A stretch of DNA of 64,000 nucleotides from Rossellomorea sp. y25 (GCF_038049935.1 NZ_CP145886.1:3542501-3606500), one strand, 5' to 3'. Shown: positions 9,452 to 17,470, counted from the first letter of the stretch. The notes: generated by a model not told the origin, from the sequence alone. Made by a program: numbers and translations.

Positions 9452-9467
9452 ATGACATCGTTTTCAT
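9452..9467 (-). promoter_or_regulatory. CcpA cre site upstream of ackA (activation position)
   Basis: The minus strand reads ATGAAAACGATGTCAT, which fits the TGWAANCGNTNWCA cre consensus at every position. Its centre is about 56 bp upstream of the predicted start, the placement known for carbon-catabolite activation of ackA. Confidence 0.8.
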
Positions 9468-9546
9468 GTTAAATTAAATATTTTCGCAAAAGTTAGAATT
9501 TGAAGTAACGGTGGGAGATGGATGATAGGGGCTTGTGCAAATTTTG

Positions 9547-9624
9547 TCGAATCGTGCATAACGATCGATATATCCCTATAAAGGTTGATAAATCCGTATA
9601 TCGGTCGATGACCCAAAATCGAAT
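9547..9624. repeat. Weak tandem array F, 20-bp pitch
   Basis: The word T(C/T)GAT recurs at 9565, 9585 and 9605, exactly 20 bp apart, with looser TCGAAT copies at 9547 and 9619. It sits between the ytxK terminator and the ackA control region. Short and degenerate, so support is modest; it is listed because it matches the pitch and placement of the stronger arrays. Confidence 0.35.
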
Positions 9625-9667
9625 GCCTCGTTTCCTTCATACCCGTAAAAGAAGAAGAGTAAAACAC

Positions 9668-9701
9668 ACAAAAAAAACAAGACCGCCAAGAGGCAGTCCT
9701 G
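9668..9701 (-). terminator. ytxK terminator
   Basis: On the minus strand GGACTGCC-TCTT-GGCGGTCT forms a tight tetraloop hairpin followed by TTG and eight T. Confidence 0.85.
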
Positions 9702-9708
9702 TAAAATA

Positions 9709-10698
9709 TTATTGTTTATTCTGTGCAAGCCACTGATCGATTTTAGACATGATGTCCTGCAGGGCTCTTTGATTCGATAAGCTTGGCAGCTGAGCAAGCA
9801 ATACTTCTTTAGGAGGCTGTAGGCCTTCTTTTTTCTTTTGAAGGACCAGGATGCTCTTCGCTGAGTTTTTATTTTTGAATAGGGAAAGTGGCAGCTGTAA
9901 GAAGCCTTGGATATCAGCCTTTTCTTTCAAATACGTTTGCAGCTGTGTGCTGTATGGAGATTCGAATAGTCCATTTGGCACGATGAAGAAAAGGTATCCT
10001 CCGTCTTTCGTGTGCTTCAGGCTTTGTTCCATAAACAGATGGTGGGCATACGAGTGGCCTTCTTCTGCTTTCAGTTCATAGTCCTGTGCACGTAAATCGT
10101 TCGGGTAATAGCCAATTGGCAGGTCACATAACACAAGGTCTACAGGATCGATGAACAGAGGTTCGATTGAATCCTGATTAAAGAGCTGTAATGGGTGTTT
10201 TTGAAGATCGGCCCCCACGTATGCGAGCTTGATCAATACTTCATCAATTTCCACCCCGATGGATTGTGTTTCTTTTCCTGGCATTTGATTCAAAACCGTC
10301 GTCAGGAGGTTTCCTGTTCCGATCGCCGGGTCCAGGATGGTAAGTTTGTCCATACCTCGGGTGAATTTATTGACTAAATAGCTGATAAATAAACCAAGAG
10401 AGTCCGGGGTCATTTGATGATTCGGCTGAACGTTTTCTTTCATTCCTTTTAAGATCGCGAATTGAAAGGCTTTACGGATATTTTCATTCTCAAGCTGAGA
10501 AAGACTCACTTCATCATACTTCTTGTTCAGGCGTTTCTTAGTCAGTTCACTGACTTCTTCTTGCAGGACGTCCCCCTGAAAAAGGTTTTCTCCCGTTTCT
10601 GCAACAGCTTCTAAATAACTGCATGCCAGTTCCTCTTGCAGCAGTGTAGCAGTTTCATCGATTATTCCAAATAATGATTCGACTGGCGAATTAATCAT
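9709..10698 (-). CDS. ytxK: N6-adenine-type class I SAM methyltransferase YtxK
   Basis: 329 aa. A helical N-terminal lid (about 1-95) precedes a Rossmann methyltransferase core with the SAM motif LDPAIGTGNLL (about 123-133) and the catalytic-type motif DLPIGYY (about 192-198), a variant of the NPPY/F signature of N6-adenine methylases. It is orphan, with no restriction partner, and belongs to the widely conserved Bacillus YtxK family next to ackA; the substrate is not established. The start is ATG 10698 because AAAGGA lies six bases upstream; an ATG two codons earlier abuts that site. tpx upstream has its own terminator. Confidence 0.9.
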   Translation of the reverse strand: MINSPVESLFGIIDETATLLQEELACSYLEAVAETGENLFQGDVLQEEVSELTKKRLNKKYDEVSLSQLENENIRKAFQFAILKGMKENVQPNHQMTPDSLGLFISYLVNKFTRGMDKLTILDPAIGTGNLLTTVLNQMPGKETQSIGVEIDEVLIKLAYVGADLQKHPLQLFNQDSIEPLFIDPVDLVLCDLPIGYYPNDLRAQDYELKAEEGHSYAHHLFMEQSLKHTKDGGYLFFIVPNGLFESPYSTQLQTYLKEKADIQGFLQLPLSLFKNKNSAKSILVLQKKKEGLQPPKEVLLAQLPSLSNQRALQDIMSKIDQWLAQNKQ

Positions 10699-10760
10699 CG
10701 GCATTCATTCCTTTATCACAATTTCATTCATCTATTTTACCTTTGTCCCAGGAGTTTGTA

Positions 10761-10799
10761 AAAAAAACAATGCTGACCTTCCGATAATGAGGTCAGCAT
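10761..10799 (-). terminator. tpx terminator
   Basis: TGCTGACC / GGTCAGCA stem (10771-10798) followed on the minus strand by TTGTTTTTTTT. Confidence 0.87.
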
Positions 10800-10827
10800 G
10801 TCTAAAAAATGTGCAGTTAATACAAAA

Positions 10828-11328
10828 TTATTTAGCGTTCTTCACTGCTTCAACGGCAGCATCATAATCCGGGTGGTTTGTTGCTTCACTTACATATTCC
10901 ACATATGTCACTTCATCGTTGCTGTCGATTACGAATACTGCACGGGCAAGCAGACGTAGTTCTTGGATGTGTACGCCGAATGCTTCACCGAAAGAAAGAT
11001 CGCGGTGGTCGGATAGAGTTTGAACATTTTCGATACCGTTTGCCCCGCACCAGCGCTTTTGAGCGAACGGAAGATCCACGGAAATCGTCAATACTTCTAC
11101 ATTATCAAACTTTGTTGCTTCTTCATTGAATTTTCGTGTTTGTGCATCACAAACACCTGTATCGATGGAAGGAACGACACTGATCAAACGCACCTTGCCT
11201 TTGGAATCATTCAGTGTGACTTCCGATAAATCATTAGCTAATACTGTGAAGTTAGGAGCTTTGTCCCCTACTTTTACCTCATTACCTAATAGAGTGACAG
11301 GATTGTTCTTAAACGTAATATTTGCCAT
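10828..11328 (-). CDS. tpx: Thiol peroxidase (atypical 2-Cys peroxiredoxin)
   Basis: 166 aa. It reduces hydrogen and organic peroxides using a peroxidatic and a resolving cysteine, recycled by thioredoxin. Cys60 lies in [12 protein letters not shown] and Cys94 in KRWCGANG, the exact pair spacing of the Tpx family. Start ATG 11328 follows GGAGGAGG; a longer frame upstream lacks a site. Monocistronic: its own sigma-A promoter (11362-11390) and terminator. Confidence 0.97.
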   Translation of the reverse strand: MANITFKNNPVTLLGNEVKVGDKAPNFTVLANDLSEVTLNDSKGKVRLISVVPSIDTGVCDAQTRKFNEEATKFDNVEVLTISVDLPFAQKRWCGANGIENVQTLSDHRDLSFGEAFGVHIQELRLLARAVFVIDSNDEVTYVEYVSEATNHPDYDAAVEAVKNAK

Positions 11329-11361
11329 TATTTGTTCCTCCTCCATAATAATATGTACATG

Positions 11362-11390
11362 TTTATAGTACAGAAAAACGATACGGTAAA
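11362..11390 (-). promoter_or_regulatory. tpx promoter
   Basis: -35 TTTACC (11385-11390), 17 bp, -10 TATAAA (11362-11367) on the minus strand. Confidence 0.6.
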
Positions 11391-11411
11391 GCAAATCATA
11401 GGGGTTCTTTT

Positions 11412-11458
11412 CAAAAAAAAGATGAGCTCACTCATACTCGAGTAAGCTCTCCATCTTT
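11412..11458 (-). terminator. gerW operon terminator
   Basis: GATG-GAGCT-ACTC arms pair across the 11421-11457 hairpin with one mismatch, followed on the minus strand by eight T. Confidence 0.8.
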
Positions 11459-11937
11459 TACAGATCAAGTTTTTGATTGTGATTACCCTGACTATTATTG
11501 TCCTGCTTGTTATCGTCCTTTTTCATCATACCCTGAATCTTTTCGATGGCACCGGGAGCGAGATCCAGCAGGCGATCGATCAGGTGAGTGCTTTCATCTA
11601 AGTGAAGCATCTTGATTCCTTTTGAGCTGACGATCAAGAATGCGATCGGAGTGATCGAGACACCGCCCCCGCTACCTCCACCGAATGGCTGCTGTTTAGG
11701 GGATGATTTGTCACTGCCGCCGTCTCCGCCTTTTCCGCCACCATCCTCTTTTCCTTTACCATCAATGATAAACTCACTTCCACCTGCAGCAAATCCAAAG
11801 CCAACCTTTGATACTGTCAGGATGACACTTCCATCGGGTGTTTCAACGGGATCACCGATAATCGTATTCACATCGATCATTTCTTTTAAATTTTCCATTG
11901 CCGTGGTCATTAGACCTTCAATAGGATGTTCTGACAT
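11458..11937 (-). CDS. gerW: GerW-family sporulation protein YtfJ
   Basis: 159 aa. The N-terminal half (HPIEGLMTTAMENLKEMIDVNTIIGDPV, then GFGFAAGGSEF) is the GerW/YtfJ domain. A Gly-Lys-Ser-rich linker (about 75-105) follows, then the conserved GGGSGGGVSITPIAFL segment. In B. subtilis GerW is a forespore protein needed for spore germination with L-alanine-type nutrients. It is the second gene after ytfI (15-base gap) and shares that gene's promoter, which has a forespore sigma-F form. Confidence 0.93.
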   Translation of the reverse strand: MSEHPIEGLMTTAMENLKEMIDVNTIIGDPVETPDGSVILTVSKVGFGFAAGGSEFIIDGKGKEDGGGKGGDGGSDKSSPKQQPFGGGSGGGVSITPIAFLIVSSKGIKMLHLDESTHLIDRLLDLAPGAIEKIQGMMKKDDNKQDNNSQGNHNQKLDL

Positions 11938-11952
11938 ATAAAGACCTCCTTA

Positions 11953-12663
11953 TTAAACTGAATGTTTTTCTCCAGAAAGTGTGGAAAGGGGCTTTGTCTT
12001 GAACTTAGCCATACCGCCTCTCCAGTACCGAAGTATCTTGAAACCTACTAGGATAGCATTCCCTATCCGAAACTGGATAATACATGAAAATTGCGTTTGG
12101 ATCACAGCGTGCTGGAACATCGGAGTCACCTCTATGACGGGCATGGATTGAAGGCGCACATAACCGCTCAGAATCCCGATGATACTCCCTTTCATCCCCC
12201 ATATCGTCCCTGTTAACGTCCCTGTTGAAGCTGCATCGCCAGTGCCGAATAACGTTTTCCACTGCACATGATCCAGTTTGACCTTTTTGAGAAATGACCG
12301 GATGATTCTGTGAAGTGACTGAACATGTATGATGATCTCCTTCGTATCATACAAACTATCTATAAAATCTTGTGGAGTGATTTTCTTTTTAGAAGCTTTT
12401 GTCTTTGATGGATTGCTTTCGTTGCCTCTTTTCTGTTCTTCTTCTAACACGATATTCGGACCATCGTCATCGAGTTTGACTAACGGGATATCGATTGTAT
12501 ATTTTAGCAAGCCAAACCATGCCCTCAGCTTCACTTTGAAATGGTCATTGTCATTCCCGTGGTACAAAGAGAGAGTAACGGTCAGCTTCGTAATAATGAG
12601 AACAAATAAAATAAACATAATAAGTGCCATAACGATGATTAATGCCCAAATCCACCAACTCAT
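11953..12663 (-). CDS. ytfI: DUF2953 membrane-anchored protein YtfI
   Basis: 236 aa. An N-terminal membrane segment (about 4-25; WALIIVMALIMFILFVLII) is followed by a beta-rich DUF2953 domain with the conserved LRAWFGLLKYTIDIPLV motif and a C-terminal FRIGNAILVGFKILRYWRGG. The role of the family is unknown; its pairing with gerW and the forespore-type promoter suggest a sporulation function. First gene of the ytfI-gerW operon. Confidence 0.88.
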   Translation of the reverse strand: MSWWIWALIIVMALIMFILFVLIITKLTVTLSLYHGNDNDHFKVKLRAWFGLLKYTIDIPLVKLDDDGPNIVLEEEQKRGNESNPSKTKASKKKITPQDFIDSLYDTKEIIIHVQSLHRIIRSFLKKVKLDHVQWKTLFGTGDAASTGTLTGTIWGMKGSIIGILSGYVRLQSMPVIEVTPMFQHAVIQTQFSCIIQFRIGNAILVGFKILRYWRGGMAKFKTKPLSTLSGEKHSV

Positions 12664-12685
12664 ATTTTCACACCCTTCAACCTCT

Positions 12686-12714
12686 TATTATGGCCTTTGC
12701 CTGAAAAAATAAAC
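12686..12714 (-). promoter_or_regulatory. Forespore (sigma-F type) promoter of ytfI-gerW
   Basis: The minus strand carries GGCCATAATA, which fits the sigma-F -10 form GGnnAnAnTn and contains the sigma-G-like CATAATA (12686-12692). A GTTTA box (12710-12714) stands upstream, 14 bp before the GG, one short of the usual spacing. The match is with the known forespore control of gerW. Confidence 0.5.
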
Positions 12715-12864
12715 TAAGGGGGAGAGATTTTGTGTGGGGAAGGGGCTTGTTTAACGGGATAAAGAGAGCTTTATTTGCAGAAATCACTTTTGATATTGTA
12801 TTTGTTCCGGTCATTGAATGATTACGGGGTCACTCGAGGGTAATTGGGACATCCCCTTTTTAAT

Positions 12865-13490
12865 AATTGCGTCGTTTCCCTTTGGAATTGCGTCTTTTTC
12901 CGATTAATTGCGTCGTTCCCCTACGTAATTGCGTCTTTTTTCGATTTATTGCGTCGTTTCCCTACGTAATTGCGTCTCTTTCCGATTTATTGCGTCGCTC
13001 CTCTACTTAATTGCGTCTTTTCCCCATTTATTGCGTCGTTCCTGTACGTAATTGCGTCTTTTTCCGATTTATTGCATCGTTCCCTTACGTAATTGCGTCT
13101 TTTTCCGATTTATTGCATCGTTCCCTTACGTAATTGCGTCTTTTTCCGATTTATTGCGTCGTTCCCCTTTGGAATTGCGTCTTTTTCCGATTTATTGAGT
13201 CGTTCCTCTACTTAATTGCGTCTTTTTCCCATTTATTGCGTCGTTCCCCTACGTAATTGCGTCTTTTTCCGATTTATTGCGTCGTTCCCCTTTGGAATTG
13301 CGTCTTTTTCCGATTTATTGAGTCGTTCCTCTACTTAATTGCGTCGTTTTCCAATTTATTGCGTCGTTCTCCTACGTAATTGCGTCTTTTTCCGATTAAT
13401 TGCGTCGTTCCCCTACGTAATTGCGTCTTTTTCCGATTTATTGCGTCGTTCTCCTACGTAATTGCGTCTCTTTCCAATTAATTGCATCGA
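12865..13490. repeat. Tandem array A: about 31 half-units, 41-bp dimers
   Basis: The core ATTGCGTC (variants ATTGCATC, ATTGAGTC) recurs at 12866, 12887, 12907, 12928, 12948, 12969, 12989, 13010 and onward with strictly alternating 21- and 20-bp steps. Two half-unit types alternate: one ends TTTTTCCGATTT, the other GTTCCCCTACGT. A longer block starting with CCCCTTTGG recurs about 124 bp apart, showing higher-order duplication. The array fills the gap between the yteJ terminator and the ytfI promoter. No dyad symmetry within a unit and no coding frame (41 is not a multiple of 3). Confidence 0.95.
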
Positions 13491-13530
13491 TTTTTTAATT
13501 CCATGCATCCTTTCACATTAATTAGAAACA

Positions 13531-13563
13531 AAAAACCAAACCCATATAAGCAGGTTTGGTTTC
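13531..13563 (-). terminator. yteJ operon terminator
   Basis: ACCAAACCC / GGTTTGGT hairpin (13535-13560) followed on the minus strand by TTTTTTG. Confidence 0.82.
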
Positions 13564-13577
13564 AAAACAACAATTAT

Positions 13578-14129
13578 TTACAGAGCTGGCTTAAACTCCA
13601 GCTTCTTCTTTTCCTGAACCACCGTCGTATCGGCAAACAGATCATGTATCCCTTGTTTTTTATTCGTAAAGGCTACAACCACATAGAGAATGAAAATCGT
13701 GGTAGAGATAAAACGACCGATCAATTCTCTAAATAGAATCGTTCCCCACGAAGGCTTCAGGCCTTTTAAATCGATCACCTTAATGCCGAACACCATTTTG
13801 CCGATCGTTTGGCTGAAGTATTTCGTCATTAAAATAAAATATCCATAAAAAACGATACTCGTTAAGATCGAAATCGGAGCAAACATCGAGCCCTCTGAAA
13901 GGGAAATATCCATTAATTTAAAGATTGGATTCACGACTAATCGTGTAATGCTTCCAATCACGATAAGGTCCAGTAAATATGCCCAAAACCTTATCCAGAA
14001 TCCTGCTAAGTAATATCCATCGTGATTCATGGATCCTGATTGATGCGGAGATGGCGAATGAATTTCGATTCGCTCCCGTTCCTCATCATTTAATACAGAA
14101 CGATCTTGTGTGTCACTCACTTCATTCAC
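13578..14129 (-). CDS. yteJ: RDD-family membrane protein YteJ
   Basis: 183 aa. A charged N-terminal tail (1-35) precedes an RDD domain with about three membrane segments; FWIRFWAYLLDLIVIGSI holds the defining Arg and Asp. RDD proteins are small integral membrane proteins; in B. subtilis YteJ is coupled to SppA and regulates that peptidase. The start lies 6 bases after the sppA stop, so the two form one operon with sppA first. Confidence 0.92.
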   Translation of the reverse strand: MNEVSDTQDRSVLNDEERERIEIHSPSPHQSGSMNHDGYYLAGFWIRFWAYLLDLIVIGSITRLVVNPIFKLMDISLSEGSMFAPISILTSIVFYGYFILMTKYFSQTIGKMVFGIKVIDLKGLKPSWGTILFRELIGRFISTTIFILYVVVAFTNKKQGIHDLFADTTVVQEKKKLEFKPAL

Positions 14130-14135
14130 CCTTCC

Positions 14136-15146
14136 TTATTCAGAGTATAGGTACATTAATCGTGGAGAATTTGGTTTCGATAGCAGCTTCATCAATGCCG
14201 CTGCTTCCATGTCCTGCCCGATCATTTTCTTTGCACCCATACTGAAGAATTCGGAGAAAGGATCGCCTGCAGTGTATTCAAATACTTGAGCACCTTTTAA
14301 CTTATGATCTTTTTTCATGGCTTCTATGGTATCCTCTACATAGCCGAATTCATCAATCAAATTGACTTCTTTCGCCTGGATGCCATCATATACTCTTCCG
14401 TCTGCAATTTTCTTGACCTCTGCTTCAGACATATCGCGTCCACTCGCAATGACATCCACGAAGCCTTCATAGGAATTGTCGATCATCGACTGTATTATTT
14501 TTCTTTCTTCATCCGTCATTTCACGGGTCGGGCTCATGATGTCTTTATATGGTCCGCTTTTGATGGTAACGAAATCGACCCCATATTTCTCTGCTAATTC
14601 TGAGTAGTTGATGCTTTGCATAATGACACCGAGTGAACCGGTCAGTGTTTCTTTGCTGGCGAAAATCTTCGTAGCTGGAGCCGATATGTAATAACCTCCG
14701 GAAGCCGCTGTACCTCCCATTGAAACATAAATCGGCTTCTTGGTTTTATCCATAATTTCTACAAGCTTCGAATGGATTTGAGCACTCTCCACTACTCCGC
14801 CACCCGGGGAATTCACTTTCAAAATAATTCCTTTAACAGATTTATCTTCTTGAACCGCATCAAGCTTTTTCATAAATAGTTCATGATTGTATCCAGGGCT
14901 TTCAAATAAGGATGTAGCCCCTCCCGTATCCTGAATCACACCCTCCACTTCTAAAACAGCGATTCGTTTCTGTGCATTTCCTTCTTCAATCACTTCTTCA
15001 CCGAAAGCATTCTCCGTCCCACCAAACATATCTTCAAATGCTTTATCAAAATCACTGGTCGCCGCAGATGTAGCGAAATTGACTACGACAGAAACAAAGA
15101 ATAGCCCAACAGCAATACCTAACGCCGTCCATCTTTTTGCATTCAT
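14136..15146 (-). CDS. sppA: Signal peptide peptidase SppA
   Basis: 336 aa, S49 family. An N-terminal membrane anchor (about 8-28) precedes a Ser-Lys dyad protease: catalytic Ser149 in GGTAASGGYY and general-base Lys201 in SGPYKD match the B. subtilis enzyme layout. It degrades leftover signal peptides in the membrane and aids resistance to membrane-active peptides in Bacillus. AAGGGAGG precedes ATG 15146. yteJ follows directly. Confidence 0.96.
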   Translation of the reverse strand: MNAKRWTALGIAVGLFFVSVVVNFATSAATSDFDKAFEDMFGGTENAFGEEVIEEGNAQKRIAVLEVEGVIQDTGGATSLFESPGYNHELFMKKLDAVQEDKSVKGIILKVNSPGGGVVESAQIHSKLVEIMDKTKKPIYVSMGGTAASGGYYISAPATKIFASKETLTGSLGVIMQSINYSELAEKYGVDFVTIKSGPYKDIMSPTREMTDEERKIIQSMIDNSYEGFVDVIASGRDMSEAEVKKIADGRVYDGIQAKEVNLIDEFGYVEDTIEAMKKDHKLKGAQVFEYTAGDPFSEFFSMGAKKMIGQDMEAAALMKLLSKPNSPRLMYLYSE

Positions 15147-15189
15147 TTTGTATATTCCTCCCTTGTTTACCCTATCTTATGTAAGGATA

Positions 15190-15217
15190 TGAATATCATT
15201 CTCATGTAAAAACATGA
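15190..15217. promoter_or_regulatory. Fur-box-like site and adjacent palindrome between sppA and nadK
   Basis: TGAATATCATTCTCA (15190-15204) fits the 7-1-7 Fur box at 11 of 14 positions. Directly beside it TCATGT-AAAA-ACATGA (15202-15217) is a perfect palindrome. They lie between the divergent sppA and nadK starts. Either could be an operator; the regulator is not known. Confidence 0.3.
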
Positions 15218-15303
15218 TAGAATATTCACTAAGTTAGATTCTAGCAAAATTTCATGGAAATGGGAAAAATTATCTTATTTTTTATTTCAGGGAGGTACAT
15301 ACG

Positions 15304-16104
15304 ATGAATAACCGTCGAAATATTTATTTCTATGCCTTACATGAGGAAGGGATGCAGGCAAAGCTGGACCATTTATACGAGCTTGCCAAGCGTTATGATT
15401 TCAACATTGTCGATTCTCCAAAGACAGCGAACATCATCGTCAGTATCGGAGGGGACGGAACGTTTCTTCAAGCCGTCCGCCAAACCGGCTTCAGGCAGGA
15501 TTGCTTGTATGCAGGCATTTCAACAGGTGGCACTTTGAGTATGTATTGCGATTTCCATATTGACGATACGTCTAAAATGATTGAAGCGATGACAACGGAG
15601 CAAATCGAAGTACGCAAATATCCGACCATCGAAGTAACCGTCGATAACCAAACTTCCTTCCATTGCTTGAATGAATTCAGCATCCGCTCCGGCATCATCA
15701 AAACCTTTGTCATGGACGTATTCATCGATGATAATCATTTCGAAACGTTCCGGGGAGATGGCATGATCATTGCAACTCCGACGGGAAGTACTGCTTACAA
15801 TAAATCGGTAAGCGGAGCAGTGGTGGATCCGATGCTGCCTTGTATTCAAGTAAGTGAGATGGCATCCTTGAATAATAACCGCTACCGTACCCTCGGGTCT
15901 TCCTTCATTCTCAGCGATAAGCGCCGCTTGGTCCTTAAGATCGTTCAGGACGGTAATGACTACCCTGCAATGGGGATGGATAATGAGGCTCTCAGTATTC
16001 AACACGTGGAAAAAGTCGAAGCGAAGTTAAGCGATAAAATCATTAAAACGGTAAAATTAAAAGATAATTCCTTCTGGGAGAAAGTGAAGCGTTCGTTTTT
16101 ATAA
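15304..16104 (+). CDS. nadK: NAD kinase (second paralogue, YtdI/PpnKB type)
   Basis: 266 aa. It phosphorylates NAD to NADP. The GGDGT catalytic/ATP motif is at 49-53, NEFSIRSG and the TGSTAYNKSVSG NAD-binding loop follow. The position next to sppA-yteJ matches B. subtilis ytdI, one of two NAD kinases in that species. GGGAGG precedes ATG 15304. No clear terminator follows; the convergent rarD hairpin at 16446 may stop it. Confidence 0.95.
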   Translation: MNNRRNIYFYALHEEGMQAKLDHLYELAKRYDFNIVDSPKTANIIVSIGGDGTFLQAVRQTGFRQDCLYAGISTGGTLSMYCDFHIDDTSKMIEAMTTEQIEVRKYPTIEVTVDNQTSFHCLNEFSIRSGIIKTFVMDVFIDDNHFETFRGDGMIIATPTGSTAYNKSVSGAVVDPMLPCIQVSEMASLNNNRYRTLGSSFILSDKRRLVLKIVQDGNDYPAMGMDNEALSIQHVEKVEAKLSDKIIKTVKLKDNSFWEKVKRSFL

Positions 16105-16277
16105 GAATCCATTACTAAGTGGTTAGAATGACGTTATGAACGAATTTATGTACTTGATAGATTAGAATGGGGTTATTTTTGATCATATGCGAGCTTTTTT
16201 AACGGAGTCTGCGTATAGTTGGGGATTTCTTAACGATTAAGATAGTCGTTAGCATTATTATTGTGTAATAAGTTTCT

Positions 16278-16358
16278 TGTTGCGGCAGTTTGACCGGGTG
16301 TTGTGCCACTTTGATCGGTTGTTGTGCCACTTTTGCAGTTTGTTGTGCCAAATTGTGA
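16278..16358. repeat. Tandem array B, copy 1: four 21-bp units
   Basis: Units begin TGTTGTGCCAC (first copy TGTTGCGGCAG) at 16278, 16299, 16320 and 16341, exactly 21 bp apart. The second halves vary. The last unit ends GCCAAATTGTGAA, the same end seen in the second B array near 30.15 kb. Placed between the convergent nadK and rarD 3' ends. Confidence 0.9.
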
Positions 16359-16445
16359 ACAAGTGCAAGGCCCGTCCCTATTACCTGTGAACAAGTGCAA
16401 GGTCCGTCCCTATTACCTGTGAACAAGTGCAAGGTCCGTCCCTAT
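16353..16445. repeat. Three direct 32-bp repeats after array B
   Basis: TGTGAACAAGTGCAAGG followed by YCCGTCCCTATTACC occurs at 16353, 16385 and 16417 (the last cut at 29 bases), nearly identical. It starts inside the last array-B unit and ends at the rarD terminator. Low divergence implies recent expansion. Confidence 0.92.
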
Positions 16446-16476
16446 AAAAAACGCTCCAGCACATGCTGGAGCGTTT
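16446..16476 (-). terminator. rarD terminator
   Basis: AACGCTCCAGCA / TGCTGGAGCGTT, a 12-bp stem, followed on the minus strand by TTTTATAG; the plus strand also has a short T-run. Confidence 0.87.
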
Positions 16477-16485
16477 CGCATTTTA

Positions 16486-17400
16486 TCAAGCGGACAATCT
16501 CGCTTCACGTCTTCGCTTTCTGGCGTATTGCACTCTGGAAGCGGTGAAAATCGTTAGTGCGAGCCATATGAACGTAAACGAAATGAGATGGGTGAATGAG
16601 AAGGTTTCATTATAGACCCATATGCCGAGTATCAACGTGATGGTCGGGGCAATGTATTGCAGGAATCCGACCATGTAGAGCGGGATTTGTTGAGCACCCT
16701 TTGAAAAGAATAATAAAGGGATGGCTGTTGCCGCACCGGCACCCATTAATAAGAGGTCCGTCCCTAATGATACATGGAAAAGGGACAGGGATCCTTCATT
16801 GAACATGTAGCCGAGGTAGAGTAGTGATAATGGCGCTATGGTCATGGTTTCCAGGGTCAGTCCGATGGATGATTCGACTTGGATGAGTTTTTTGGCTAAT
16901 CCGTATAAGCCGAAGGAGAATGCTAGACCAATAGCGATCCATGGGAAGTCACCGTAGGATATCGTTAGGATCAGAACCCCGATCGCCGCCAATCCAAAGG
17001 AGACCATTTGAGCCCTCGACAAGCTCTCCTTCAGGATGAATACCCCTAATAGCACACTGACTAGGGGATTGATATAATACCCGAGGCTCGCTTCCACCAT
17101 TTGATTTGTATTGACGGCCCAGATATAAATGAACCAATTTGTACTAATCAATAAAGAAGCCAGCAGCAGGGCAAACAGCTGCTTCTTTTTCGTGAGCGAT
17201 GTTTTTATATATGCCTGAAAGTCCTTCCAACGTTTACTGACGACTAAGAATAAGAGCATAAACCAAAAGGACCAAAAAATGCGGTTAGCAAGGATTTCAT
17301 CTGCCGATACATGATTTAACCATTTCCAATAGATCGGGAGAATTCCCCATAAAAAATAAGAAAAAGCTGTATAGACGATTCCAGCTTGATCGTGCTTCAT
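16486..17400 (-). CDS. rarD: EamA-family transporter RarD
   Basis: 304 aa with about ten membrane segments in two EamA repeats. The start GIVYTAFSYFLWGILPIYWKW and the NWFIYIWAVN motif are the RarD subfamily signature. The substrate is not established; chloramphenicol sensitivity was tied to E. coli RarD. Its ribosome site GGGGGTG forms one arm of an 11-bp inverted repeat whose other arm lies in the promoter spacer (see 17408-17467). Last gene before a strong terminator. Confidence 0.93.
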   Translation of the reverse strand: MKHDQAGIVYTAFSYFLWGILPIYWKWLNHVSADEILANRIFWSFWFMLLFLVVSKRWKDFQAYIKTSLTKKKQLFALLLASLLISTNWFIYIWAVNTNQMVEASLGYYINPLVSVLLGVFILKESLSRAQMVSFGLAAIGVLILTISYGDFPWIAIGLAFSFGLYGLAKKLIQVESSIGLTLETMTIAPLSLLYLGYMFNEGSLSLFHVSLGTDLLLMGAGAATAIPLLFFSKGAQQIPLYMVGFLQYIAPTITLILGIWVYNETFSFTHLISFTFIWLALTIFTASRVQYARKRRREARLSA

Positions 17401-17407
17401 AAAAACA

Positions 17408-17467
17408 CCCCCAAAACTATTTCTATTTCCGAAATATCTCCATTATATCCATGAAAAGTTTTGGGGG
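17408..17467 (-). promoter_or_regulatory. Inverted repeat that could hide the rarD ribosome site; also likely stop for the amidohydrolase mRNA
   Basis: CCCCCAAAACT (17408-17418) and AGTTTTGGGGG (17457-17467) are perfect 11-bp arms with a 38-base loop. On the minus strand the downstream arm is the rarD Shine-Dalgarno followed by GTTTTTATG. A read-through transcript from the upstream gene would form the hairpin. A transcript begun at the promoter inside the loop (17442-17470) lacks the first arm. Confidence 0.65.
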
Positions 17468-17470
17468 CAA
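17442..17470 (-). promoter_or_regulatory. rarD promoter
   Basis: -35 TTGCCC (17465-17470), 17 bp, perfect -10 TATAAT (17442-17447) on the minus strand. Confidence 0.65.

Noticed and set aside
12865..13490. CRISPR array
   Set aside because: Only an 8-bp core is kept, the units are 20-21 bp, the between-core parts also repeat, and there are no cas genes.
15520..16005. 161-aa frame antisense to nadK
   Set aside because: It overlaps a well-supported NAD kinase, lacks a ribosome site and has no recognisable domain.
16755..16769. The word GGTCCGTCCCTA inside rarD, shared with the 32-bp repeats after the gene
   Set aside because: It is in frame in a conserved part of the protein (SLGTD), so probably coincidence.
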